NCBI GenBank assembly: GCA_043228905.1
Contig: JBHGNT010000008.1
Location: 4,960,001 to 5,024,000 of the forward strand
DNA from: Azolla caroliniana
Taxonomy: Eukaryota > Polypodiophyta
DNA length: 64,000 nt
Direction of reading: 5' to 3'
The notes beneath the pieces are model-generated. The model searched no databases and was not told where the DNA came from. It worked only from the letters and a program-made list of their open reading frames with translations. Below, piece by piece: positions 24,713-34,779 of the stretch. Each line of letters begins with the position of its first letter. Within the stretch, counting starts at the first letter, position 1. Both the position numbers and the translations under genes were made by a program.

Positions 24713-24885
24713 ACACATGAAGAGATAATGGTTTACTATGGAGGTCTACATATCGGGGATAGGCACCCACATCAAAGTCGCATCGTCATTCGTCGAGCCT
24801 TCGTTCATGTCGAGTGCCCCCACTAAGCATTATGTGGTGTTTGCAACGGCATCATTGGTTTTCCCATCCTCTCGCACCACAAGCA

Positions 24886-25596
24886 TGTTGGGATTTCGGT
24901 CCCTCCGGATGGGATGTCCGGAGATGAATGACGGCAAGCCCGGAGGCTGTTACGGAACCGTAGGATGAAGAGTACCCGGCATGAAGCCGGATGAAGAGTA
25001 CCCGGTTACGGAGCCGAATGCTGAAGACCCCGGTTACGGAGCCGGATGCTGAAGACCCCGGTTACGGAGCCGGATGCTGAAGACCCCGGTTACGGAGCCG
25101 GATGCTGAAGACCCCGGTTACGGAGCCGGATGACGTATGTACCCGGAGAGAGATCCGGATGCGGGGACATATCTGTGAATATGTTTACCAAGGGCCCTTG
25201 AGGCTATAATTGTAAATAGCCCGAAAGTCATATGTGTATAAATATGACTTAGGGCAAACAGATGATGTTGTTGCTCATTTTTTATGCGAAGTGAGAGCAG
25301 CCGCGAGAGAGAGAGAGAGAGAGAGAGAGAGACGAAGAGGTCGTTGCCTCAGTGTATTACCGCCGCCTGTGGCGAAGACAGTGAGCTCAAGGTTGTTGCC
25401 TTGTAGCTTCATCATTGTACATCTCTGCATATAGTGATGGTTGGAGTTTGAGGACTCCCGTGGTTTTTCCCACTTAGGGTTTTCCACGTAAAATATCCTG
25501 TGTACTCTTCCCCTCATTATCTTCGTGTATTTTGTAATTCCTGTTTTCTGAAAGTTAATCCTATTTCTCGGTTGTGGCCGAGCACTGTGTATAACA
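24886..25596 (+). repeat. Copia 5' LTR
   Basis: 711 bp, TGTTGGGATT to GTATAACA. It contains a 28-bp tandem repeat (unit CCCCGGTTACGGAGCCGGAT plus GCTGAAGA) at about 25000-25128, with one copy more than the 3' LTR. A TATAAATA promoter box lies at 25237-25244 and a 28-base GA run at 25305-25332. Confidence 0.96.
25237..25244 (+). promoter_or_regulatory. TATA box of the Copia 5' LTR
   Basis: TATAAATA in the context GTGTATAAATATGACT. It is duplicated in the 3' LTR at about 30034. A leader of roughly 350 bases would precede the polyprotein ATG. Confidence 0.7.
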
Positions 25597-25599
25597 AAT

Positions 25600-25611
25600 T
25601 GGTATCAGAGC
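25600..25611 (+). promoter_or_regulatory. Primer binding site of the Copia element
   Basis: TGGTATCAGAGC is the usual plant Copia site, complementary to the 3' end of initiator tRNA-Met. Confidence 0.93.
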
Positions 25612-25627
25612 GACGGTAACACAGGAA

Positions 25628-28600
25628 ATGGAAGGCGGCGGCAGTGGGCCTCCGGGCATGATGGTGTTGAACTCACAGAACTACGCCGACTGGAAGATAA
25701 AGATGGAAGACCTTCTCATCGTCCGAGATCTATACGAACCGATCGACAATGCCGAGATACCCAAGGGGGTAATAGAGTCGGAGTGGAAGCTCCTGAACCG
25801 GAAAGCCGTAGCGACGATCCGGCAATATGTCGATGTAAGTGTCCTGCAACATGTGGCGAACGATACGAACGCCTATGAGATGTGGAAGAAGCTGTCGGGC
25901 CTCTATGAGAGGAAGAATGCGTTGAACCGGACCTCCCTGATGAGGAAGATAGTGAACCTCAAGTACCGGGACGGCGAGAATATGGTGGAACACGTAAGCA
26001 CGTTCATGGGATTCGTGAACCAGCTTGCGGCGATCAAGTTCCCGTTGGAGGATGCAATGCAAGCCATCATTCTGATGTGTACATTGCCGGAAAGCTGGGA
26101 GAACTTGGTGGTGACTCTCAGTACCTCCTGCACCGAAGATAACTTGTCTCTACAAACGGTAAAGACAAGCATTTTGAACGAAGAAGCACGTCGGAGAGAT
26201 AAAGAACCGGCCTCCGACTCGAAGGCGCTGCTTACCGAATCGGAACGAGGAAGACAATGGAACCGGAGTCCGCAAAGACGGGAGAAGTCGGGGACCCGGT
26301 CGCAGTCAAGAGGAAGACCCACATGCTTCCACTGTGGGAAGCCGGGGCACTTCCGGAAGAACTGTCGGCATTACCGAAAGGACAACGGAGCCGACGACAC
26401 CGATTCGAAGAAGTCACCGGAAAGGAACGGTGCATACCGGGGAGCCCCGGACCGGAGAGGTCCGGATCGGCGAGGGCAGGACCGGAAAGGAACGACGGCA
26501 CTCGCGGCAAGTGAAGAAGAGATAATGCTCATTACCGAAGAGAGGGAGCTGAACCTTGCCGGTGTAGAGATGACCTGGGTGGTCGATTCCGGAGCGTCGT
26601 TCCACCTGACCCCGGAGAAGAAATACTTCTCATCCTACACAGCCGGTGAGCACGGTTGTGTCCGGATGGGAAATGAAGGTACGTGCCGGATTGCCGGCAT
26701 AGGAGACGTGTGGCTGATGACATCAACCGGATGCAAGATGCTGCTGAAGGATGTCCGACACGTCCCGGAGGTTCGATTGAACCTGATTTCGGCCGGGAGG
26801 CTAGACGATGAAGGCTACACAGGTAGCATCCGGAACGGCGTAATGAAGTTCAGCAAGGGGAGCCTGATAGTGGCTCGGGCCCGGAAAGACAACACACTGT
26901 ACCTGATGAATGCCCGGTTATGTCCGGAAGAGCTGAATGTGGCAGCCGACACTGCCGGTGAGCTGTGGCACAAAAGACTGTGCCACATGAGTGAGAAGGG
27001 GATGAAGAGGCTTGCAGAAGACAACCTTATTCCAGTGAAGCATGTGCACCTGGAGAAGTGCACCGACTGCCTGGCCGGTAAGCAGAACCGAACCTCCTTC
27101 CACTCAAGGCCACCGACGAGACGTAGCGCACCATTGGAGTTGGTGCATACTGACGTGTGTCAAGTAGAAACGAAGTCACATGGCGGAGCCCAGTACTTCG
27201 TGACATTCATTGATGATCACAGCCGGAAGCTGTGGACGGCACCGTTGAAGACAAAGGACCTAGTGTTGTGTGTCTTCAAAGAACTCCACGCGAGAGTGGA
27301 AAGAGAATCCGGCAAGAAGCTAAAAGCGATACGAGCGGATAACGGAGGGGAATACCGGGGGCAGTTCCAGGAGTACTGTCGCTCGAAGGGAATCCGGCTC
27401 GAGTTTACTGTGCCGAAGACGCCGGAACTGAACGGGCTAGCCGAGAGGATGAACCGGACCATAATGGAGAGGGTCCGGAGTATGTTGGCGCATGCGAAAT
27501 TACCCAAGGGATTTTGGGCTGAGGCAATGTCGACGGCGACGTATGTGATAAATAGATCACCCTCAGTACCTTTGGACGGAGACACGCCGCAGAAAGTGTG
27601 GACCGGTAAGGAAGTGTCCTACCGGCATCTGAAGGTGTTCGGGTGTCTCGCATACGTGCATGTGGCAAAGGACCGGAGAGGAAAGTTAGATCCAAAGACC
27701 CGGCCATGCATATTCCTCGGTTACGGCGACGACGAGTTCGGCTACCGAGTATGGGACCCGGTCGACAAGAAGATATTCAGGAGTCGAGATATCATCTTCA
27801 TGGAGGACAAGACACTCGCCGACTGGGAGTCGGAGAAGAAGATGAAGAGCTCCAAGTCGACCGGTGAGGATAAACTCTACGAGGAGCAGTCCCAACCGGC
27901 AAGGGACCGGTTAGCACTCGAGGATCCGGCCGAAGACGGTGAAGAAACAGAACCGGCCGAGGAAGATGAAAATGATACCGGAACCGGCCCCGATCCCGAA
28001 ATGGATTCGGATGAAGTAGAATCGGAAGAACCGGTTACCGAAGCTCCGGAACGGAGATATCCTCTAAGAGAGAGAAGGGCCCCCCGGAGATTTCCGGAAC
28101 CAGAGCACGTGCTGCTAACCGACGAGGGGGAGCCGGAGAGCTTTGAAGAAGCAAAACACGACACCCAGAGCCGCAGGTGGTTGAGTGCCATGCAGGACGA
28201 GATGGATTCCCTGCATGAGAACCACACATATGAACTTGTGGAGTTGCCGAAAGGAAAGCGGGCACTTCGAAACAAGTGGGTGTTCAAGCTGAAACCGGGA
28301 GATGCCGGAAACCCCCCGAGATACAAAGCCAGGATCGTGGTGAAGGGGTTTCAGCAGAAGAAGGGCGTCGACTTCGACGAGATATTTGCCCCGGTAGTGA
28401 AGATGACCTCCATCCGGACTGTGCTGAGCATAGCGGCAAGCATGGACCTCGAGGTAGAACAGATGGACGTGAAGACGGCATTCCTCCACGGTGACCTCGA
28501 AGAAGAGATCTACATGCAGCAACCGGAAGGATTCGAGAAGAAAGGGAAGGAGCACCTGGTATGCCGGTTGAAGAAGAGCCTTTACGGACTGAAGCAGGCT

Positions 28601-29701
28601 CCCCGGCAGTGGTACCGGAAGTTTGACTCCTTCATGACCGACGAAGGGTATCTCAAAACGCAGTCCGACCATTGCGTGTTTGTGAAGAAGTTCGAAGGAG
28701 GAGACTCTCTAATACTCCTCCTGTACGTGGACGACATGTTGATCGTCGGACGGGACCAGGTCAAGATACGGATGCTGAAGAAGGCTCTTCACCGAACCTT
28801 CTCAATGAAGGACCTGGGTCCGGCGAGGCAAATACTAGGGATGCACATCATCCGGGACCGGAAGAAGAAGCAGTTGTGGCTGTCACAGGAGAAGTACGTG
28901 ACAAAGGTGCTTCACCGGTTCAACATGTCGGAAGCAAGGCCGGTCGGATCAACCCTCCCGGCAAACTGCAAGTTGTCCAGCAAGCAAAGCCCCAAGACAA
29001 AGGCTGAGAAAGAGGACATGATGAAAGTACCATATGCCTCTGCCGTCGGAAGCTTGATGTACGCAATGGTGTGTACAAGACCGGACATAGGATACGCAGT
29101 CGGAGTGGTGAGCCGGTACATGAGCAATCCCGGCAAAGAGCACTGGAACGCGGTCAAGTGGATACTCCGATACCTGAAGGGCACGGCAAACGTGTGCCTC
29201 CGATTCGGCTCCGGTAAGCCCGAACTCGACGGCTTCACCGATTCGGATATGTCGGCTGATGCAGATACCAGCCGGTCCACATCAGGGTATGTGATGACGT
29301 ATGCAGGGGGAGCTGTTTCATGGCAGTCGAGGCTGCAGAAGACGGTTGCGTTGTCAACCACGGAGGCGGAGTACATGGCAGCTGTTGAAGCCGGCAAGGA
29401 AATAATATGGATGAAGGACTTCATTAGAGAGCTCGGTATCCGGCAGGAGGAGTACCGACTCTACTGCGACAGTCAGAGTGCCATCCACCTTGCGAAGAAC
29501 GCGGCCTATCACTCCCGGACGAAGCACATCCAGCGAAGATATCACTGGATCCGGGAAAGGATAGAAGACCAGGAGTTCGTGCTGACAAAGATCCACACGG
29601 ACGAGAACGGCTCAGATATGCTGACCAAAGTGCTCACACCCGACAAGCTGGAAGCTTGCCGGAAGAGGATCGGATTGGAGAGACATCCCATGCCGAAGTG
29701 A
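25628..29701 (+). CDS. Copia gag-pol polyprotein, intact, 1357 residues
   Basis: One uninterrupted frame encodes all Copia activities. Gag occupies residues about 1-230 (NYADWKIKMEDLL near the start), with a CX2CX4HX4C zinc knuckle at 233-246. The protease aspartate is D320 in VVDSGAS. The integrase zinc region has H448 and C478, and its catalytic residues are D509 (HTDV), D571 (RADNGGEY) and E606 (NGLAER). Reverse transcriptase has FAPVVKMTSIRTVLSIAA and YVDD at 1033-1036. RNase H has D1205 (TDSDMSAD) and STTEAEYMA. All key residues are present. The ATG at 25628 lies just after the primer site. Protease cleavage is presumed to release the products, and integrase-before-RT order confirms Copia. 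The tribe within Copia is not determined. Confidence 0.97.
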   Translation: MEGGGSGPPGMMVLNSQNYADWKIKMEDLLIVRDLYEPIDNAEIPKGVIESEWKLLNRKAVATIRQYVDVSVLQHVANDTNAYEMWKKLSGLYERKNALNRTSLMRKIVNLKYRDGENMVEHVSTFMGFVNQLAAIKFPLEDAMQAIILMCTLPESWENLVVTLSTSCTEDNLSLQTVKTSILNEEARRRDKEPASDSKALLTESERGRQWNRSPQRREKSGTRSQSRGRPTCFHCGKPGHFRKNCRHYRKDNGADDTDSKKSPERNGAYRGAPDRRGPDRRGQDRKGTTALAASEEEIMLITEERELNLAGVEMTWVVDSGASFHLTPEKKYFSSYTAGEHGCVRMGNEGTCRIAGIGDVWLMTSTGCKMLLKDVRHVPEVRLNLISAGRLDDEGYTGSIRNGVMKFSKGSLIVARARKDNTLYLMNARLCPEELNVAADTAGELWHKRLCHMSEKGMKRLAEDNLIPVKHVHLEKCTDCLAGKQNRTSFHSRPPTRRSAPLELVHTDVCQVETKSHGGAQYFVTFIDDHSRKLWTAPLKTKDLVLCVFKELHARVERESGKKLKAIRADNGGEYRGQFQEYCRSKGIRLEFTVPKTPELNGLAERMNRTIMERVRSMLAHAKLPKGFWAEAMSTATYVINRSPSVPLDGDTPQKVWTGKEVSYRHLKVFGCLAYVHVAKDRRGKLDPKTRPCIFLGYGDDEFGYRVWDPVDKKIFRSRDIIFMEDKTLADWESEKKMKSSKSTGEDKLYEEQSQPARDRLALEDPAEDGEETEPAEEDENDTGTGPDPEMDSDEVESEEPVTEAPERRYPLRERRAPRRFPEPEHVLLTDEGEPESFEEAKHDTQSRRWLSAMQDEMDSLHENHTYELVELPKGKRALRNKWVFKLKPGDAGNPPRYKARIVVKGFQQKKGVDFDEIFAPVVKMTSIRTVLSIAASMDLEVEQMDVKTAFLHGDLEEEIYMQQPEGFEKKGKEHLVCRLKKSLYGLKQAPRQWYRKFDSFMTDEGYLKTQSDHCVFVKKFEGGDSLILLLYVDDMLIVGRDQVKIRMLKKALHRTFSMKDLGPARQILGMHIIRDRKKKQLWLSQEKYVTKVLHRFNMSEARPVGSTLPANCKLSSKQSPKTKAEKEDMMKVPYASAVGSLMYAMVCTRPDIGYAVGVVSRYMSNPGKEHWNAVKWILRYLKGTANVCLRFGSGKPELDGFTDSDMSADADTSRSTSGYVMTYAGGAVSWQSRLQKTVALSTTEAEYMAAVEAGKEIIWMKDFIRELGIRQEEYRLYCDSQSAIHLAKNAAYHSRTKHIQRRYHWIRERIEDQEFVLTKIHTDENGSDMLTKVLTPDKLEACRKRIGLERHPMPK

Positions 29702-29711
29702 AGGGGGAGTT
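29701..29711 (+). promoter_or_regulatory. Polypurine tract of the Copia element
   Basis: AAGGGGGAGTT immediately precedes the 3' LTR at 29712 and overlaps the last base of the polyprotein stop codon. It is the expected primer for plus-strand DNA synthesis. Confidence 0.85.
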
Positions 29712-30394
29712 TGTTGGGATTTCGGTCCCTCCGGATGGGATGTCCGGAGATGAATGATGGCAAGCCCGGAGGCTGTTACGGAACCGTAGGATGAAGAGTA
29801 CCCGGCATGAAGCCGGATGAAGAGTACCCGGTTACGGAGCCGAATGCTGAAGACCCCGGTTACGGAGCCGGATGCTGAAGACCCCGGTTACGGAGCCGGA
29901 TGCTGAAGACCCCGGTTACGGAGCCGGATGACGTATGTACCCGGAGAGAGATCCGGATGCGGGGACATATCTGTGAATATGTTTACCAAGGGCCCTTGAG
30001 GCTATAATTGTAAATAGCCCGAAAGTCATATGTGTATAAATATGACTTAGGGCAAACAGATGATGTTGTTGCTCATTTTTTATGCGAAGTGAGAGCAGCC
30101 GCGAGAGAGAGAGAGAGAGAGAGAGAGAGACGAAGAGGTCGTTGCCTCAGTGTATTACCGCCGCCTGTGGCGAAGACAGTGAGCTCAAGGTTGTTGCCTT
30201 GTAGCTTCATCATTGTACATCTCTGCATATAGTGATGGTTGGAGTTTGAGGACTCCCGTGGTTTTTCCCACTTAGGGTTTTCCACGTAAAATATCCTGTG
30301 TACTCTTCCCCTCATTATCTTCGTGTATTTTGTAATTCCTGTTTTCTGAAAGTTAATCCTATTTCTCGGTTGTGGCCGAGCACTGTGTATAACA
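29712..30394 (+). repeat. Copia 3' LTR
   Basis: 683 bp, identical to the 5' LTR by eye except for one C/T substitution near 29758 and one fewer 28-bp unit. It is followed by the AAGCA target duplication. Confidence 0.96.
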
Positions 30395-30399
30395 AAGCA

Positions 30400-31303
30400 C
30401 TCTACACCCTATCTTACTTTCCTACACCACTATTGTAAGCATGAGACTATGTTTAGTAGCCATGCATTCCCTTTTATCTCTTTATCTCTCTTTGAGTTCA
30501 TATTCCTGGGACTACACTTGGTAGCCAGGATTTTGTATTTATTTTAGACATATTGTATCTTCAAACCTACACTCTTTCGCATAGCATGATGTTTGTCATC
30601 AGGTTACCCCTCCACACTCCCTCCTAATTTCTACTCTACCCTTGCCCCACCCTCTCCTATTTCCAATCCTACCCTTCCCAATTTTAATTTTTCATTTTAT
30701 CTTCTCTTACTTTCTCTTATTCTCATTCGTACCCCTCCCTTTTCTCTTTTCCCTAACATTCTCCATTTGTTCCTTGAGTTTTTTACTTTCTCACCTTTTT
30801 ATTTTTAGCCCCTTCAATTTCATTTCTATTTTAATTTCTATTTTAGTATTTCTGGGCCCCTCTAAATTTTTTCCAATCCTACCCTTCCCAAATTTACTTT
30901 ATGTTTTCTCTTATTTTCATTCATACCCCTCCCTTTTCTCTTTTCCCTACCCCTCTCCATTTCTTCCTTCAGTTTTTATCTAGGCTTTTTTCGCCCCTTC
31001 AATTTAATTTTAACTTTTTGTTTTCGTACTTCTCGGCCCCCCCTAATTTTTTCCTTATAACCTCTTTTCTACCCTCCCCCGCATGTAGCCTTTATTACCC
31101 TCACCCATATCTCACTCTCTTTTACCTTACCTTAGCCTAGTCTCTTCTCTTTTTAAACCCCTCCTCTTTCTTCACATATTATGTACTCTCCTTACCTCTC
31201 TTACTTTTTAGTTACTCATGCCTCTCCACCTCTCTCCCCTTTCTCTCTCTTGCTTTTTCACATTTCCCCACCCTCTCTCCACTCTCTTCCCTATGTCTAA
31301 TCA

Positions 31304-31349
<46 letters not shown>

Positions 31350-31562
31350 TTTCCCCTCTTCCTTTTTTCTAAGTTCCCATGTCTCTAGTTCTATACCTCC
31401 CTTACTCTCCCCATTTTTACCTTTATTGTTACCTTTACACCCCCTTATATTTTTCTAAACACCCACTATTACCCCTTGACATTAAACCCGCTCCCCCTCA
31501 TCATATTTCCCCTTATTATATAGCCTTCTCTTCTCTCCGTGCCCTTTTCAATCATACCCATT
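30400..31562 (+). other. Pyrimidine-rich interior of the non-autonomous element
   Basis: This non-coding, C/T-rich sequence lies between the nested Copia element and the right direct repeat. A unit of about 205 bp is duplicated at about 30660-30865 and 30866-31050 (shared blocks CCAATCCTACCCTTCCCAA and CCCCTCCCTTTTCTCTTTTC). A CT run occupies about 31307-31345. Open frames rich in F, S and P are compositional. Confidence 0.6.
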
Positions 31563-31763
31563 AGCACCCTCCACTCCCCACTCCTTATTTTTATTTTTTT
31601 GAAGCCTCTCCTAAACCTCCCTATATAAACACCATTAATCCCCAAAGGCCACTTAGCACTAATGAGCTCCATAGGGGGCGAAACTAGTTTGCTCGTGGCC
31701 ATTCCCATTTCCCCTATCTCATTGTAAACCTTATCTTAATGAAGATTAGTATTGTTTAATACT

Positions 31764-31802
<39 letters not shown>

Positions 31803-32055
31803 GTATGTTTTAATCTCATTTAGTGTTTTATTCTTATGTAGTGTTTTAATATTAGTGTTTTGATCCTTCATCGACCTCTCCCCTCCCTCTATCTCTTCTA
31901 ATCCTTGCCTACACCAAGTTTTGTCTACGATTTGGGTGCGCTCAAATCGATCTTGGTGGTCTCATCTCCCTCTCGACTTATCTACAACCCACCGATGATT
32001 TCACCATTCCACACTTCTTGTACCGTCCAAAAGGTCAACAAAAACACATGAAAAA
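31563..32055 (+). mobile_element. Right direct repeat (LTR-like) of the nested non-autonomous element
   Basis: Partner of 24236-24712, with the same TATATAAAC box (about 31625) and CT run (about 31769-31800). Immediately to its right the Ty3 RNase H sequence resumes, which fixes the right edge of the insertion near 32060. Confidence 0.7.
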
Positions 32056-32064
32056 ATATTACTA

Positions 32065-32212
32065 AGGGCGAAATCCGACACGTCTGCCTCAATGATAAAT
32101 GGTTTTTGTGGATCAACATGGACTAGAACAGGAGCCGATGTAAATGCTTTCTTGAGACCCTCAAAAGTCGTGTCCGCTTCCTTAGTCCAAAGAAACGATT
32201 GTCCCATTGACT
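32065..32212 (-). pseudogene. Ty3 RNase H fragment (other half of 22600-24235)
   Basis: The minus strand reads FEGLKKAFTSAPVLVHVDPQ and KPFIIEADVSDFAL, the start of a Ty3 RNase H domain. It corresponds to the region just upstream of where the left piece begins. The intact order is visible at about 47240-47380 in the element 44864-50951. Confidence 0.75.
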
Positions 32213-32312
32213 TACAACCAGGAAAAGAGCCATTGTGGGGACCGATCTACAACTTGTCACCAACTGAGCTTGAAGTTCTTCGAGCCTACATAGAGGAAAT
32301 TTTGGTTCAAAC
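32213..32312 (+). pseudogene. Ty3 RT N-terminal fragment, inverted relative to its neighbour
   Basis: The plus strand reads CPIDLQPGKEPLWGPIYNLS and PTELEVLRAYIEE, as at 21850-21945. The orientation flips at about 32205 compared with the RNase H fragment to its left, marking an inversion junction. Confidence 0.65.
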
Positions 32313-32731
32313 TGTCAGGGATAGTACTAAAGGCAAGGAGGATTAGTACTCAAGATAGAGAGGAAGAATGAGGGTTAGTACTAAGAAGGGAACGAGTGTG
32401 TGAGAGTCACAAGAGGGGAAGAGAGAGAGGGAGAGAGAATGATGACAACATGAACTATATTATGTGAAGAAGGATACAAGAATAGTTAGGAAGCTTAAGA
32501 CTGGTGTTGAACCGAATCGGTTCTGAATAATGCCATGTGCCTTTTTTATAGTATTGTCAGGAGTACTCCTGAATTTTCTAAAATGTTCCAAAGTAATCTA
32601 TAATATACATGCATTTCCTATAATCAAATAATAAATAAAAATAATATTACAATGTATGGGTTAATGGTATGACTTTCACCCATGTAACACAAGGTTATGG
32701 GTTCAAGTCCTTTTGAAGCCATATCATGACA
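32313..32731 (-). mobile_element. LTR (family D) with tRNA-like 5' end
   Basis: On the minus strand it runs from TGTCATGATATGG to CCCTGACA (419 bp). It shares AAGACTGGTGTTGAACCGAA with the LTRs of the element at 44864-50951. On the plus strand 32655-32705 reads as a tRNA-like module with GGGTTAATGGTATGAC as A box and GGGTTCAAGTCC as B box. No matching target duplication is seen. Confidence 0.6.
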
Positions 32732-33133
32732 ATTTCCAATTATGATTATAGTTCATTCATAGAGGATGAAACAATTCAAACACTAATCGAAAGATCCCAT
32801 TAACATAATGTAACTTCAATCAGACCATAGTTGTTAAAAAACATGTATTCTACATTTAGAACACTCTGAAGTATTCTACTTTATATATTTTCCATTTTAT
32901 AATTTTCCATGTATTTAATATTTCAAAAAAGTTTAAAATTTTTGAAATTTTCAAATTCTATTTTTCTTGAAATTAAACTTTAAAATTTAAGAAGTAATTA
33001 ACGTATTTTACATGTAATCTATGTATTTAAAGTATTTTACACTTATTCTAAGTATTTACCGTATTTTATCTATAAAATATATATTCTAAGTATTTTTAAA
33101 GAAGCTAGAATACTTGATGAAGACTTAGCATAT
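32732..33133. other. AT-rich non-coding stretch
   Basis: Multiple imperfect copies of GTATTTTACA and TCTAAGTATTTA at about 32860-33100. No coding sequence. Confidence 0.4.
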
Positions 33134-33402
33134 TGTGAAATGCACATAAATGGAATCCAAACCAGCTTGCTTAGCTTCTTACTTCCTATTCAATTTATAG
33201 TCGTACAAAGGTACCCATTTGGGTTGGCTTTACTTAGCTACATGCATCCTAACAAGGGTATGCTAAAAGGGTGGCTCAACAGAACACATGTACACCATAG
33301 CATGAAGGCATGCATGCTAAACAAGGGTATGCTAAAAGCGGCACAAAGGAACACATGCACACCCAACATGAAGGCATGCACTTGCATCCAAGGGACACCA
33401 CA
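33134..33402 (-). repeat. 3' LTR of the Ty3 element 33134-42077
   Basis: 269 bp. It is near-identical to the 5' LTR at 41809-42077. Both carry two copies of AAGGGTATGCTAAAA and an ACATGAAGGCATGCA motif. A deleted copy is at 3048-3203. Confidence 0.88.
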
Positions 33403-33479
33403 TTCCCCCCCTGAGAGAAACAAGGAGTTTTACGACATGGGGAAAGGACGAGCGCTAGAAGATGGGCTTGGGGTAGCAT

Positions 33480-34760
33480 AGGGCTTGATGCGGGCAACAT
33501 GGGCGAAGGTGAATCGACCATTGGAATCGCGTCAGAGCAAGTAAGTCGTGGATTTGATTGCATGAACCACGGTGAATGGGTCGATCCATCGGTGCATGAG
33601 TGATTGTTGAGACTTCGCCACCGAACCGGGAAGTAAACAAGGAATTTGGTTCCATCATCATAAGTCGGGGTAATTCGACCCACGTCGTAGTGTCGCTTTT
33701 GGCATTGCTGTGTGACTTGTAGGTTTCGAGAGCTTGCTTGTCGAAGGAGAGGTAGTAGTTGTTGGAGATAGAGCCCCCAAGTGGCACCATCCATATTGGT
33801 AGGTTTGGAATGGACGTCAATGGACGATTCTGGTGGGAGCCGAGGGTCACACCCATAAAGTACTCGAAAAGGGTTGATCCATGTTGACGTCTGAACGGAT
33901 GTATTGTAGGTGTGGGTGACGAAAGGCAAGATTTGATCCCAGGTTTTGTGGCATGGATCGATGTAAGCGGCAATCTCCTGCTTGAGGGTCTTGTTGAGGC
34001 GTTCGGTGAGGCCGTTTGTGGACGATTCTGGTGGGAGCCGAGGGTCACGCCCATAGAGTGCTCGAAAAGGGCTGATCCGTGTTGACGCCTGAACGGATGT
34101 ATTGTAGGTGTGGGTGACGAAAGGCAAGATTTGATTCTAGGTTTTGTGGCATGGATCGATGTAAGCGGCAATCTCCTGCTTGAGGGTCTTGTTGAGGCGT
34201 TCGGTGAGGCCGTTTGTTTGCGGATGGTACGGGGATGTAAACACCTGTTGGACACTTAGTTCAGTTGCAACTGCGTTGAGGACGTCCCCATGGAACTGGC
34301 AGCCCTGATCAGATAAGAGTTGGACAGGGCAACCATGCTGAAAAATTACCTTGTGCAAAAGTTGGGATGTGATTGTTGGCGTAGTGATGTCAGGGATGGC
34401 AACAGTTTCAGCCCATCTAGTGAGGTATTCTGTTATGTCCAAGATATATTTGTCGCCACTAGGGGTTTCGGGAAAAGGTCCCGTGAAATCCCATCCGACG
34501 AGCTGGAAAGGCGATGTGACGGTGATGGGTTGGAACGTTCCGACGAGCTTGCTCGTGGGTTTGATGTGTTGACACAAAGCACATTGGTTGATGTAGGTAG
34601 AGACAGAATGTCGCATGTTGGACCAATAATACTTGAGACGTAATTTTTGAAGAACCTTGTGGAAACCCAGATGACCCAACAATGGGTGGTCATGATAAAA
34701 TTGGAGATACGTCTGTTGTAGGGCATGAGGGATGTAGAGATAGAACTCGTGATGCGCCTA
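33480..34760 (-). pseudogene. Ty3 integrase with in-frame 198-bp duplication
   Basis: On the minus strand are an H-H-C-C zinc region with LGHLGFHKVLQKLRLKYYW and CALCQHIKPTSK. The catalytic core follows, with VGWDFTGPFPET, LSDQGCQFHGD and PYHPQTNGLTERLNKTLKQE. A 198-bp block is duplicated in tandem at 33823-34020 and 34021-34218. It spans the region from TNGLTERLN to the RALYGRDPRLPPES motif, so that segment appears twice. A frame change near 34130 breaks the C-terminal part. No chromodomain is recognisable, unlike the element at 44864-50951. Confidence 0.8.
33823..34218 (-). repeat. Tandem duplication of 198 bp inside integrase
   Basis: Both copies start GACGATTCTGGTGGGAGCCG on the plus strand and end GAGGCCGTTTGTG. 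They differ by several substitutions. The length is a multiple of three. Confidence 0.9.
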
Positions 34761-34779
34761 AATGAAGAACACGAAGTTA

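Larger units (their letters stand above)
24886..30394 (+). mobile_element. Complete, young Ty1/Copia retrotransposon
   Basis: LTRs are 24886-25596 and 29712-30394, flanked by the perfect 5-bp target duplication AAGCA (24881-24885 and 30395-30399). The primer site TGGTATCAGAGC (25600-25611, initiator tRNA-Met) sits four bases after the 5' LTR. A single intact polyprotein frame follows, then the polypurine tract AAGGGGGAG (29701-29709). The LTRs differ by one substitution (C/T near 24931 and 29758) and by one extra 28-bp repeat unit in the 5' copy. Everything needed for an autonomous element is present. The element is strikingly CpG/CCGG-rich compared with its AT-rich surroundings. Confidence 0.97.

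Noticed and set aside
25903-29763. Many antisense frames opposite the Copia polyprotein
   Set aside because: Shadow frames caused by GC-rich codon use; none has a known domain.
30593-31140. Frames rich in F, S, L and P
   Set aside because: Low-complexity pyrimidine-rich DNA with a 205-bp duplication.
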